A DNA stretch of 64,000 bases from positions 1,054,001 to 1,118,000 of the forward strand of contig LSAX01000002.1 of the NCBI GenBank assembly GCA_001557505.1, read 5' to 3'. The notes under the pieces were generated by a model. It saw only the letters and a list, made by a program, of their open reading frames with translations. It did no database searches and was not told where the DNA came from. Below are positions 1 through 10,200 of this stretch, piece after piece. Made by a program: the position numbers and the translations under genes. The stretch comes from Reticulascus tulasneorum. Taxonomy: Eukaryota; Ascomycota; Sordariomycetes; Glomerellales; Reticulascaceae. Position 1 is the stretch's first letter. Each line of letters begins with the position of its first letter.

Positions 1-1786
1 ATCCTTCAAGCACTCAATGTGACCGACCAAATCGGGGTTCATCACCTGCACTGCCGCTGCAGCACAATCGCTCTTCATCTTGCCGACATCTTTCGCACGG
101 AAGAGGAATTGTCGGTTGAGATTGCTCTTTTCGATTGAGTCCATATCGGTGACCACGATTTTGCCGTTTGGTCCTGTGCCGAGGCCGATCATGGCCCAGT
201 TCTTCAGCATCTCGCATCCAATCGCTCCTGCGCCAACAAGGAATTGCTTGACGTTCGACAGCTTCTCTTGATATTCCTTTCCAAATACCACAATTTGCCC
301 ATCATATCTTGTACCGAGCGGCTTGCAAAGCTCGGGGGTCCGAGCAGTGCTGGTTGGGAGGGATTCGAGGGAGTCGAAGTACATCCATTGCTTGATCGGC
401 TGGAACTTTCCAGAAACGGCCTTCAGGATCTCTTGTGCTGTAATGCCGCCAAAGAATGCTGCCATCGGATTGAGATCGCCCAAAGCTTGGTAACTCAACT
501 CCTTGATGACCTTCTCGTTCAGCTCAATCTCCAACCCCTCGGCTTTGGCGAACGCCTCCGCCGAGCGGAGGATTACTGTAGCGTCGTCGTCGTCCATCGG
601 CTTCGGGAAGCGGCCTTGACTTTCCACGAACGCGTGCAATGCCTGGAACCCTAGGTGCAGTTGTTGAGGTCGGTCGAACTTGGCATAGTCGGACAAGACG
701 AACTCGGGGTCTTTCAGGGCAGCTGTAATGCTCTTGAAGTTCTGAATCTTCGGCATCTTGACTTGCTGATACAGACCGCCGCTCTTGTATTGGCCGAGGC
801 CGGACACATCGCCAATGGAGAAGGTGTATGGGCCCTTAACTTCAACCTTTCTGGGCTCGCATCCGTTTATTCCGTCCATGCCTTCGACCTCAGAAAAGGT
901 CACATAGTCACCATCCTCCAGCCCATGTCGAGTCTCGTCCAATGCAGACACGATACCCTCTTCATCGATACCGGCAACGATGCCGTTCAAAGGGGTTTCT
1001 CCAGTTGAATCAATCACGGTAAACTTGTCGCCGAAATCGCAGAAGATGGACCCGAAGAGTCCGAAGGTATCGGCGGCGACGACGAAGATGCCCTTTTCGT
1101 GGCAGTAGTCGCCGATGATTTTTTGGATCCTGAGGGGGAGGCTGGTGAGAACAACGATTTGGTACTTATCGTATTGGGAGAGGTTATCGGCCAAACTGTC
1201 AGGGACCTTGTTAGCAAAATATTCCAGGGTTCGCTTCGCAGTTTTGGAGACGTACTCTGATGACTGGTGTACGCGAACCGGAGTATAAGAGTTCAGTTCC
1301 GCAACTCGAGGTGCCGTGATCTCATCTCTTGGCTTGCCCACATCATCAGATCGAAGGAAGAACTGGGACGAGAGGTCTGCGAGGGCAACCAGGCCAGGAT
1401 CATATAGGGTAAGGCTCTTGACACCGGCCAGTGCAATATTCTTTGCAATCTCGACACCCAAACCCTTGAGACCGATAACAAGGACGTTGGAAGCGCCCAT
1501 GCGCTTCATAGCCTCGTGGCCCAATACATAGAGCTGTCGGCTGTAGAGACTCTCATCGATTTCGGTATGGCCCACCACGGACCCGTCGACCTGCATCCTG
1601 GTCACCAAATCGACCTCGGGGAGCTTTTGTTCCTACGAAGAAGGACGATAGTCAGCATCGCAGTTCACAAGACCAGACGATGGCGCCAACCGCTGCTCCG
1701 GGAGCTGCGGGGAACATGGACATGACTCCACCACTGGACTGGAGCTCGGAGGGCAAAGGAGTGAGCAGACAACAACTTACGGGCAT
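1..1786 (-). CDS. uba1: Ubiquitin-activating enzyme E1, 5' part (cut by the window edge)
   Basis: This is the N-terminal 546 or so residues of the E1 that activates ubiquitin with ATP and passes it to E2 enzymes. Exon 1 is only two codons (1786-1781, Met-Pro), followed by donor GTAAGT and an intron at 1780-1633. Exon 2 runs from 1632 off the left edge without a stop. The protein opens MPEQKLPEVDLV, then the inactive adenylation half (ASNVLVIGLKGLGVEIAKNI), the first catalytic half-domain and four-helix segment. Near the edge comes the active adenylation nucleotide-binding stretch (QFLVGAGAIGCEMLKNW, then DSIEKSNLNRQFLFR). The catalytic cysteine and ubiquitin-fold domains lie beyond the window. 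Identification is very secure. The two-codon first exon is inferred from splice sites, and joining it restores a normal E1 N-terminus. The later in-frame Met of MQVDG is the only nearby alternative start. Confidence 0.95.
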
Positions 1787-2739
1787 GGCTCTCTTGTGGG
1801 AAATAGGTGACTCCCCGTTGGAGAGTTTGCGCTTCCCCAGCTTGACGATGGAGGTAGAGAAGGGCTTCCGCTACCTTATGACGTGGAGGGAATGAGTGGA
1901 GGGGACCAACGAGCTTAACCCCACCAAGCAAAGCAGTGTTGGCTCGTCGGACGTAGTTGTAGACACGCTCTGATGGACAGATACGAAGATGTCGGTTGCA
2001 GGAGGGAAATCAAGATGCTTGCCAGCAAAGAAAATGCGCCAGGCAAACGTTATTTAAGTATCGACCTCGGGATGCAGTGGTGTTGAGGGAAGGTCATGCA
2101 CCACATAAAGTAGGTAAGAAGGGCGTCACGGTGAGCCAGGCGAGGGGCAAAGGCGGCCGGGGGAGATTTCTAAACACCAGTTGCCTCACTGGAAGCATAA
2201 TTTACCCAACGCACGTCCACTAATATTGCCCACTGTGGGCAATAAAGTCCACAGTGTACTGGTCTGCCTGTTAAGGCTGCCTTGGACCGGGGGGAAGGGA
2301 GGGTAATGGCGGGGCTGATACGTCAGGAATCGCCAGGATTGCTTTCTCCGAAATTCTACCGACTTCTTCGTAAGCCACACAAGGTTTCAAATTCGCTCCA
2401 CGGCCATCATCCTCTCTCCCCGGAGCAGTCATCGGCGAGCGGGATTTGAGCCCCAGAGCCCGTTGTCCATATGCCGGACAGGCTGCTTGGTCTCTCATGT
2501 GGTCGTTTCTATTTACAGTTCATTGACACGAGGTGTCAAGTCAGCAGCCGGCCTACTCTATACGGTTTAATGCTTTTTGTATAGGCAGGCAGTTCAACTG
2601 CCACAACTCTATGATCATCAGGTGTTGTGCTGCCTCGGTGGAATACTCTGTCACTGTCTCCGGAATAAGTACTGAAAGTACACACATAGCTACAGAGGAT
2701 ACATTCATTCTCATCTTACTCGTCGTCAAAATCATATCA
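1787..2739. other. Upstream region of uba1, no gene seen
   Basis: This stretch holds the uba1 promoter side. Short open frames on both strands have no recognisable family, codon character or splice logic. It contains one strong palindrome, listed separately. Confidence 0.6.
2224..2244. repeat. 21-bp perfect palindrome
   Basis: Arms TATTGCCCAC and GTGGGCAATA flank a single central T. It lies about 440 bp upstream of the uba1 start. It could be a dimeric factor site or a small hairpin. Direct copies of GTCCAC sit just outside it on either side. Confidence 0.7.
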
Positions 2740-2918
2740 TTAAATGTAGCCCTCGAATACCATCATATTTAACGATATACTCATAGCGATATTCCCGTGA
2801 ATAGCTACTTGAATATTATTCTACGATATACTCGTTACAATATTCCCTGAATAGCCAGGTACCTTACGTACTTGAATATCCAAATGATAAAGCGGCACTG
2901 GTTTTTACGACCCACTTG
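2740..2918 (-). mobile_element. Decayed short inverted-repeat element, copy 1 (one end only)
   Basis: Positions 2890-2918 match, in reverse orientation, the 29-bp terminal repeat of the element at 31160-31419 (AAGCGGC...CCCACTTG). The adjoining A+T-rich body carries the same internal module, read on the minus strand as ATATTCAAGTAGCTATTCA followed by GGAATAT-type words. The opposite terminus is not recognisable, so the low-coordinate border is approximate. No transposase is encoded. Confidence 0.6.
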
Positions 2919-3070
2919 GAAGTATAACATCCTTGATGTTTATGTAGTCTATTGGTTGTGGGAGTGAAGAGTAGATCGATCAAACCGTGCGGGCTGTTGC
3001 CACAAACCACTTTGTGACGTGCCTTTTGTGTCAACAGTCGTCAGCCCTTGTTCAGCTCTACCCGTAGCCA

Positions 3071-3517
3071 TCATCGTCCAGGCCTCCTCCGCGTATATGC
3101 ATGTCCTCGCGCGTGTCCCTCTGGAAACTCAACTTCGAAGAAGGCTCTGCACAGATTCTTAACATCCTCCTTCGCGGCCTCTTCCCCCTCCCCGTTCCGC
3201 CTCTCCCGATTTGCCTCCCAAACCAGCTCTGTCACGCTCGCCTTGCCCCCGTCTCCGACTTGGAGCCTGATCTCAAAGATCAGATTTCCCGTCCAGCTTC
3301 GTACAAATTGCACTGATGCCCTGCCCTCGCCATCCGGGCCCTCCGCGTAAATGTGCCATTTGTCCTCCATCTCTTGGGGTTGGAAGCCCCACTGCATCTT
3401 CTCCCATGCGCCGGATGGTAGTCGTAAATTCCACGAGGCGGCCGCGGGCTCGGAGAAGCCTTCCTGGCCTTGACTTTTGACTGCTCGTTTTCTGGAGTTG
3501 GCATTGGCGTCTCCCAT
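3071..3517 (-). CDS. Small conserved fungal protein of unknown function
   Basis: This is an intronless 148-residue frame starting at a genuine ATG (3517). After a basic, disordered N-terminus of about 25 residues comes a compact region rich in Trp and charged residues (WNLRLPSGAWEKMQWGFQPQ, EMEDKWHIYAEGPDG), then alternating hydrophobic stretches (SVQFVRSWTGNLIFEIRL) suggesting a small beta-sheet fold. The C-terminus is Arg-rich. There is no signal peptide, membrane segment or catalytic motif I recognise. Amino-acid composition and absence of low complexity support a real gene. It lies downstream of msb2 on the same strand. No function is proposed; an intron near the C-terminus cannot be excluded. 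Confidence 0.7.
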   Translation of the reverse strand: MGDANANSRKRAVKSQGQEGFSEPAAASWNLRLPSGAWEKMQWGFQPQEMEDKWHIYAEGPDGEGRASVQFVRSWTGNLIFEIRLQVGDGGKASVTELVWEANRERRNGEGEEAAKEDVKNLCRAFFEVEFPEGHARGHAYTRRRPGR

Positions 3518-4891
3518 GGTCGTTACTGAAAGAGGTGAGATAGGTGGGATTGAAAGCTTTGTGATTGCTGGAATGGGGTTGAATGTGCCTTTTCTCCTAG
3601 ATTTCTATGCTTCGTCGCGTTTTGGAAGGAAAGTTGTTGTAGTTCTAGGATTGTAATTTCGGCCACGACTGCTATTAAGTATTTGCTCAGCCCTAGTAAA
3701 TTCTCTTGGAGGTACGATATCGGCAGACCGTCCAGGAAGTTTCGACAGTGTGCCAGATAAGCTTCACGTACGGATGCACATCTCTCTCATCACACCTAAC
3801 AAAAGGGCAATCCGTCGAATCCTACCGTGCGTATGCGAGTTAGCCAACCCCTTTGCATCTCGACACCATGCCTTCTGTATTAGACCAGTGGCAGTCCGGT
3901 GAATGTTCCCCTTGGGTTGGACATATAACAATCACGACACAATCAACCCCGTAGCCTTCTAATGTTTATACTCCCATCATTGGAGAGGCAGGAGGAGCAG
4001 GAAGGGTGGGCTATGGTGCGTGAAACGCAACGCAACTGGCAACCTGGAGACGCGCCTAAGTGGAGCTGAAGGAATCGGAATACCTGTCCAAAATGCTTTC
4101 GACATGCGGAGAAATGGCACAATCAAAAAGATCAAGGCTCTGGAGCAGCAATTCCAGATTTAAGGTTGGGCTGTAGACATCAGAGCATCTGTTTCTCGTT
4201 GAGACTTACATCTCGGAAATTAACGTCACAATGTGGAACCGATCACAGTACATTTTGAGTTTTTATGATGAATTCTTTTCTCTATTCGTTGTATATGTAC
4301 AACAACAGAGCACGACAGACCCTCCTTTCAAAGAAGGCAAACTCGCCAATCTTCAACTTGACACACGGATGGGCCAGGCTGGATTGTTACCACACGAGAC
4401 CCAAATCCCTTTTTGTCAAAATGTACACTTAACAATCCAGCCTCGCCATCCGAGAGGGTCTTCATCCTCGTCATTTGCGTTCCCAAGAAAACTCCGGCAA
4501 GCCAAGATAGTACAAGGCACCGTTCGCAATGCCCTCCGCTCTCCACCCTCACGCCCCCTAAATCATCCACAAAAAAAGACTAAAATTAAAAAGTACTCGC
4601 GCACCAGGGTCGACGCCAGCAAAAATTGGGCGCCGACACCCTTGCGATGGTGAAGAGTATGTTGTAAGTATGACAGGTGAGGGCGATATGGATCAAGCCC
4701 TTCGAACCCGCATGAAGAAGTGTAATGCCAAACAGTAAGAAAACCATATCTTTCGAGCCGACCGCTCATGTCCAAGAGATTTTACATCCCGTCTCTAAAT
4801 AATTCGGTAAATCGATACCGAGATGGAAGCGGTATTTTCCCGAAGGGTATCGAAGCGTAAATGGGAAGATAGAAAGCGTATATATCATCAA
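3518..4891. other. Intergenic: msb2 3' flank and upstream region of the small gene
   Basis: No gene is recognised here. Open frames at 4231-4653 (+) and 4328-4570 (-) overlap each other and lack family signatures. They most likely fall in the msb2 3' UTR. Confidence 0.6.
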
Positions 4892-7291
4892 TCAGTTCCA
4901 GCCGAGCGAGTTCTCTGCGGCCATAGGCGCCGAGATATAAGCCGTCCTTGCGGAGTTGCCCGCACCGCTACGGCCACTGCCATGGCTGTTGCGTCCTCCA
5001 GAAGCCGGTCCGGCGACTCCTCCGTAGCTTGAGAAATCTCGGCTCAGGAGGGCACCTCCCATCATGGCCGGGCTGCCACTGCCGGTGTATCGCATTTCCG
5101 AAGAGTGGGTAACAGAGCTGGATCGTCGGTGGGCCTGCTTTCTTTGCTTATATCTTCGAGCGATAATGAACATGGCGGCACCATATGCTGCAGCAACGCC
5201 AACAGCACCGATGCCGATAGCAGCAGCGGTACCTTTTTGCATAGGAGTTTGGTCACTCGTGGGTTGGTTGAATATGTCGTTGCCCGGCGCGTCACTGCTC
5301 GTTGGAGGTGCTCCGCCACCACCGAAGCCTAGGTCATCATCATCCGGACCAGGTATAATGTCAATGGCCGAGTTGATGTTCATCGTGAGGTTGTAGATAA
5401 GCGCGTCTGGATGGTTGTACAGCCCTGAGCTTGGAATGTGAATGTCGATGCGCAGCGTCTCGACCATGCTGGCGGGGTAGAAGAGTCGGGCGACCGTGGT
5501 AATGAAGCCAAGCGTCTGAGAAGTGTCGAGAGGCACGAGGCGCTTCATCTTAATCTTGCCAATGTCGAACCCACCCGCATCAGCAAGAGCCTTCGGAAGA
5601 AGAGTAAAAATTTGTGCGGCAGCCATAGGGTTGTTGCTGACGAAATGATAATTCTCGGCATAATTAAACGCGATTTGAATTTCCGTAGTATCCTCAGGTT
5701 GAACAATGCGGGCCGGGTCATCAGGGCTAATAACTTTGGGAAGGTCTGATGGAAGGGCTGCGGTGGTTGTGGGAGCAAGCCCGCCAGTGGGAACACTCGG
5801 CGTCGACTGTTCCGCAACGATGGTAGTTGGCAGCCATAGCTCTGAATCCGTAATAGTAGCTGTAGGCGCAATGCTTGTGACGGCAGAAGGCGGCGTGGTT
5901 GTCTCTGGCTCGAGCGGGCTTGAGGTGCCTGGCGGTGTAGGTTCAGCAGGGGTGCTGGTATTCGTAGGCAAGACGAAACTGGTCGACTGTGGCGGATCGG
6001 CGAACGATGTTGAGTTGACTATCGGCGGATCTGGTGTTATGGTCGGGCCGACCGTATCTGTAGGCGGTAGGTCGGTAACTGTAGACGATGGTGGTGGTGG
6101 GAAATCCGTGGTGGTTGTGTTGTCAATCGGTGGGGGCTGTGTTACTGTTGGGAAACTGGATGACACGGTAGACGTCACGTCCGGGACCGGAGGAGGATCA
6201 GTCACATCAGGCGGAGGAGCAGATGTCGTGGTCTCTATTGGTGTCGTTGGCTCCGGATCCGGGATTGCGCTGGTCGTAATATTAACCACTGGTGGCTCCG
6301 TTGTACTGGCTGGTGGAGGATTCAAGATGCTTGTGATCACTGAGATAATTGGGTCAAGCGGGTTAGATGGTGAAGGAGCCTCCGTTTCCACTGGCACACT
6401 GGTTGTCTCGACTGGAGGAACTGTTGTCGTCGCAACTGGAGGCGTGGTAATCTCTTCTGGCGGAGCCGATGAGGTCTCAACAGGTGTGCTGGTCTCGACA
6501 ACAGGAGGTGTGCTGGTCTCAACAGGAGGGGTGCTGGTCTCCACGGGGGGAGTGCTGCTCTCGACAACAGGAGGTGTGCTGCTCTCGGCGGGAGGTGTGC
6601 TAATCTCTTCTGGAGGAGCTGTTGTCGTCTCCGTAGGAGGTGTGGTTGTTTCTTCTGGAGGAGCCGTTGTAGTTTCTTCAGGCGTTGTGGTCGTTGTATC
6701 GGGTTCGGCAGCGCTGGAGGTCAGCGCCTCACTTGAAGTCTCGACTTCCGTGCTGCTCGGTGTCACAATGCCTGTTGGAGCAATCAGGATACCTGAGCTT
6801 GTTGGCACGGCATCGGAGCTGGCAGCTGAGACCGACTCAGACGAGGTAGGCTCCTCCGAACTAGGCGTTGGCAGCAGAACAATTGGCGGCAGGCCGCCAG
6901 TCGACGCGGGGATACTCGGCGCGAACTCGGACGGTGTGACGATGATTGTGCTCGAAATCACGATCGTTGTGACAGTTCCATCCTCTTCCTCCGGAGCAGA
7001 TGAGGAGCTGGGTGCATCAGATGATTCTGATGGAGATGGGCCAAGCCCGAAAGGATCCCTCAAACTCGTCAAGAAATCCCCAAGTGATTGCCTCTTGGTG
7101 CTCGAGGATGACGGCTCCGTAGTAAGCGGTGTGCTCTCGGGTGGAGGGAAAGTCTCGTGCTTCGTTATCGTCGCGTTTGTGAATTGACGCTTGACATGTC
7201 TGGGAAAGTAGATCTTGGGTCTGTCCGGTTCGGCGGTAGCGATCGATATCAAGGCCACCGCCGCGGCCAAGATGACGGATTTTGTTTGCAT
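4892..7291 (-). CDS. msb2: Msb2-type signalling mucin
   Basis: This is a 799-residue single-exon gene. Translation is placed at ATG 7291 because the open frame upstream begins only with TTG, and from 7291 a clean signal peptide follows (MQTKSVILAAAVALISIATA). Two Lys-Arg sites (HVKRQ, STKRQ) suggest Kex2-type trimming. Residues of about 60-515 are a Ser/Thr/Pro-rich, likely heavily O-glycosylated mucin domain. Residues of about 519-648 form the extracellular HMH-like domain seen in Msb2 (TEIQIAFNYAENYHFV, AAAQIFTLLPKAL). A transmembrane helix at about 687-710 precedes a basic cytoplasmic tail of about 90 residues ending ISAPMAAENSLGWN, the ending I associate with filamentous-fungal Msb2. In known fungi Msb2 sits in the plasma membrane above Cdc42/Ste20 and the Kss1/Pmk1-type MAP-kinase cascade, sensing surface or stress cues. 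An unusually long gene-free region lies upstream. Confidence 0.92.
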   Translation of the reverse strand: MQTKSVILAAAVALISIATAEPDRPKIYFPRHVKRQFTNATITKHETFPPPESTPLTTEPSSSSTKRQSLGDFLTSLRDPFGLGPSPSESSDAPSSSSAPEEEDGTVTTIVISSTIIVTPSEFAPSIPASTGGLPPIVLLPTPSSEEPTSSESVSAASSDAVPTSSGILIAPTGIVTPSSTEVETSSEALTSSAAEPDTTTTTPEETTTAPPEETTTPPTETTTAPPEEISTPPAESSTPPVVESSTPPVETSTPPVETSTPPVVETSTPVETSSAPPEEITTPPVATTTVPPVETTSVPVETEAPSPSNPLDPIISVITSILNPPPASTTEPPVVNITTSAIPDPEPTTPIETTTSAPPPDVTDPPPVPDVTSTVSSSFPTVTQPPPIDNTTTTDFPPPPSSTVTDLPPTDTVGPTITPDPPIVNSTSFADPPQSTSFVLPTNTSTPAEPTPPGTSSPLEPETTTPPSAVTSIAPTATITDSELWLPTTIVAEQSTPSVPTGGLAPTTTAALPSDLPKVISPDDPARIVQPEDTTEIQIAFNYAENYHFVSNNPMAAAQIFTLLPKALADAGGFDIGKIKMKRLVPLDTSQTLGFITTVARLFYPASMVETLRIDIHIPSSGLYNHPDALIYNLTMNINSAIDIIPGPDDDDLGFGGGGAPPTSSDAPGNDIFNQPTSDQTPMQKGTAAAIGIGAVGVAAAYGAAMFIIARRYKQRKQAHRRSSSVTHSSEMRYTGSGSPAMMGGALLSRDFSSYGGVAGPASGGRNSHGSGRSGAGNSARTAYISAPMAAENSLGWN
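6380..6710 (-). repeat. Degenerate coding minisatellite in the msb2 mucin domain
   Basis: Imperfect tandem units encode variants of TPPVETS, TTTAPPEE and SSTPPVVE. The array is in frame, so copy-number change would alter mucin length without breaking the protein. The strong strand asymmetry also creates a long spurious antisense frame. Confidence 0.8.
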
Positions 7292-10200
7292 TTTCCCTTC
7301 AATGATAGTGTACAATTATGTGCCGACTCAATTGTGGTGAAACGATCGTAAGAATACCTGTGTTGGTGGTTTCGTTGTGGTCTCCATGGTAGGTCAGCGC
7401 CTCGATGCCCGTAATTGGACAGTTGGATTCCAACAAACTCACTTTGTCAGGAAGTAATAGAACGAATGTACTTGACAAGATTGTCAACGAGTGTAATCTA
7501 GCCATGACAGCGTTAGCCAAGCCGAATGACCAAAAGAGAGCGGGTTGGGCATGAATGATCCACAGGATCGGCTGTTCAAGGCGGAAGTGTGCCCTGGGGC
7601 GAGGCGAAAAAACACAATCCAAGTCGGCCCCCTGGTCCAGCACTTCCCAATATATGCCCATAATTCATGCAGCAGGAAACTCGGCCTACTTACATTTATT
7701 TGCAGAGTGATTTATGTTCGTAAAAAAATGAGTGACGTGACGAAAAGTCGTCGGTGGGCGTGAATATGTATCCGTTAAAGATCCAACACGACTTCGAAGA
7801 TTGTTGGAGACCGCGACAGCGACTTCATGTGTAAGCTGGCATTTGTCCGCGAGACCTCCGGAGGTCGTCTCAAGCCGTCCAGGGACAAAGGGGGCTGGCT
7901 GGGCTCGGCTGGGTTTGCTGGGCTCGACAGGTTCGAATGAAAAGCGCGTTGAGAGCGCCTTTCGAGAATCGAAGAGGAACGACGGTCGCCTTTGGAATTC
8001 TTGTCGGAGGCGGAGGACGATGTCGGTGAGGAGGGGGGGAATGGGGGAGGAGAGGGAGAGGAGTGAGTAAAAGAAGGTGAGAGTCCAGCAGGAACGGAAT
8101 GGATGGGAAGGAATGTGGATTTGGGGAGTCAAGGACGGGAGATTGATGGAAACATGACAAGGGCAGGAGGCAGGGGTGGGTGGACAGACACACAGCGATT
8201 GAGGCACAGCTGGGGGGTACATCGGATTTGGCAGGTAAGAATGCGCCTGTGCATGTACATCTTGTCCGGGTTGAATGCCATCGGGCATAGGACCCCTAAC
8301 TACCCACCGACTAACCTCGCTGCTAGAATGATTAGCAGGTACTTCGTACAGATACCCACCACCGCATCCATGATTGCCTCCCACCTACCTAACTACTGGA
8401 TACCTACCTAATAACGTAACTGACTAGTAACAACTACTGCAGACTGCCCTGCAGGTAAGACCGCCGAGGGGGTGGAAAACCCCCATATTCCTACCACCAA
8501 AGGCAGAAAGAAGAAGGAAAAAAGCATGTCCTCGTCAGCACGTACAGCACAGGTAGCACGGAGCCTAGACATGGGAAGTATTTCAGTAGTCGTAGGTAAG
8601 TTATCTAATGCGTCGCAAACGAAAACTTGAGCTAGTACCTGGGGCTATTACTATGTACTCCATAGTATGGATTGAAACTAATAAACATGCCAGAATGATG
8701 TGGTGGTGTTGGTCCAGGCCCAGCGTCTGATAATTAAAGACTCCATTTCCCTGCTTGGACGCTGCGAAAGAAACGAGATGAAAGCCCCGTGTTGCCAAGT
8801 GGTGGTGGTCATGTTCATCAAAGGGGAGGAAACGCGAAAGAAAGGTCGGCAGTCTGTGGGTAGGGTACGGAGTAGTCAGCTTTTCCTTTCAGCAAGAGAA
8901 GGGAGAAGAAAAAAGAAAAAAAAAGCGCTTTCAGGTACAGGACACCGCCCTGACACCTCCCCTGACACCCTGAACCGACAAGCAACCCGCAGTAAAATGC
9001 AACGACGGCCCTGGAAACTGCAACGTGTAGCCAACTGCACCTGATAAACAAGGGGGGGGCTCTCTCGCCAGCCCAGCGGTGGGCCATGGTGGGAATGTCG
9101 AGGTGTGTCTTGTTGCTCCTCTCAGATGGTGGCGGATGGGGCTTTGCACGGGCTAAAAATGGGTATACCTGACGTGGGACCACGCGATACCTGATCCATA
9201 GCGCTGATTCTGCTGACCCACCAAAGTCACTGCCCATTCCAACAAGGTCTAGAGTTTCCCGGCGCTATTCCCAATACATGGTCTTCGTCCCCCCTAGTCG
9301 TGGTTGTAGCTACCCTACGTCGTGCCAGAGTGGATCCGGCCAGGGGCAGGGTCCAGAAATGAGACGGGCCCATTGGCCCACGGGTTTACGAGCGACGCTA
9401 CGGCCAATTTAGCACCGATCAGACCCCTGCCATTCTTTTCAAAGTACCGCGCCAGTACATCTGCACCCTGCAAATATCGGCCATGTGGGTGTCCCAATGG
9501 AGTGAAGCTGAGTCCAAGCACCGAAAGATGGAGCAGGGCTCTGCCTGCTTGCCGGAACAACGTGCCTTGCGTGCTGCAATCCCTTGAAAAACCCACCCCT
9601 TCGCCCCATAGTTGATCAATTCCCATCAAGGCAAGTAAGCAAACAATTGCAGCGTCCCCCGGTCGCCGGTATCTTCGAGAGAAGAGCCTACGGGGCAGAG
9701 AAAACCGAGATGATGATAACCGAATGCCAAATGATCTGGGGTGGCTCGCTCGTCTCCCGACTTTGGGGAATATGAACAACTCCCGCCCGCCTCCCAACCA
9801 TCTCCCCCTCAGTTGTGCAGTTTGTCAATTTATTTTTAATATAATCGATAGATTGCCCTACCGCCTCTTGGCTGGCACGCTGGGCCAAAGATGGTGTCCT
9901 CAGGCTTCTGCATCTCAGTTCGGGGTGTCAGTTGAGGCGGCTGCATTAGGAAATCAGGCGGGCAGAGACAAGACCTGATCGCCACTATTAGATGCACGGC
10001 TTCTTCCCAGCCAACTGGACCAACTGGCCCACAGCGGGCAATCACCTGAAAATCTTTGCACCATAAGTTACATACAAAAAAAAAAGCACATTATTAGTAG
10101 CACACGCTGGACTGGCACGACTGGACGCCGCCTCGGGGCAGTTGAGTCTGGGCCACCTCATCGGCCGACGCATGCTCGGGTGGGTACCCAGGATTTGGCG

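Noticed and set aside
2420..2500. Minus-strand tRNA-like segment
   Set aside because: It has a T-arm-like GGGCTCAAATCCC and a 5-bp stem with a CAT-containing loop, but base 33 is not T, the T stem pairs poorly and no acceptor stem can be found. At most a relic.
5706..7187. 493-codon plus-strand open frame, Gly/Val/Ser-rich
   Set aside because: It is the exact antisense of the msb2 mucin repeats. The compositional bias of Thr/Pro/Ser codons removes stops on the other strand. There is no start context, domain or independent evidence.
7292..7315. Upstream extension of Msb2 (and similarly of the secreted protein at 23418-23459)
   Set aside because: Both extensions start at TTG, not ATG, and would bury the signal peptide. 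They share the words ACAATTATGTG just upstream, which I take as coincidence or a leader motif.
7686..8384. 232-codon minus-strand frame upstream of msb2
   Set aside because: It is pyrimidine-rich with erratic Pro/Ser composition and no motif; better read as msb2 promoter or leader.
9315..9797. 160-codon minus-strand frame
   Set aside because: No recognisable family, and composition like random translation; not called.
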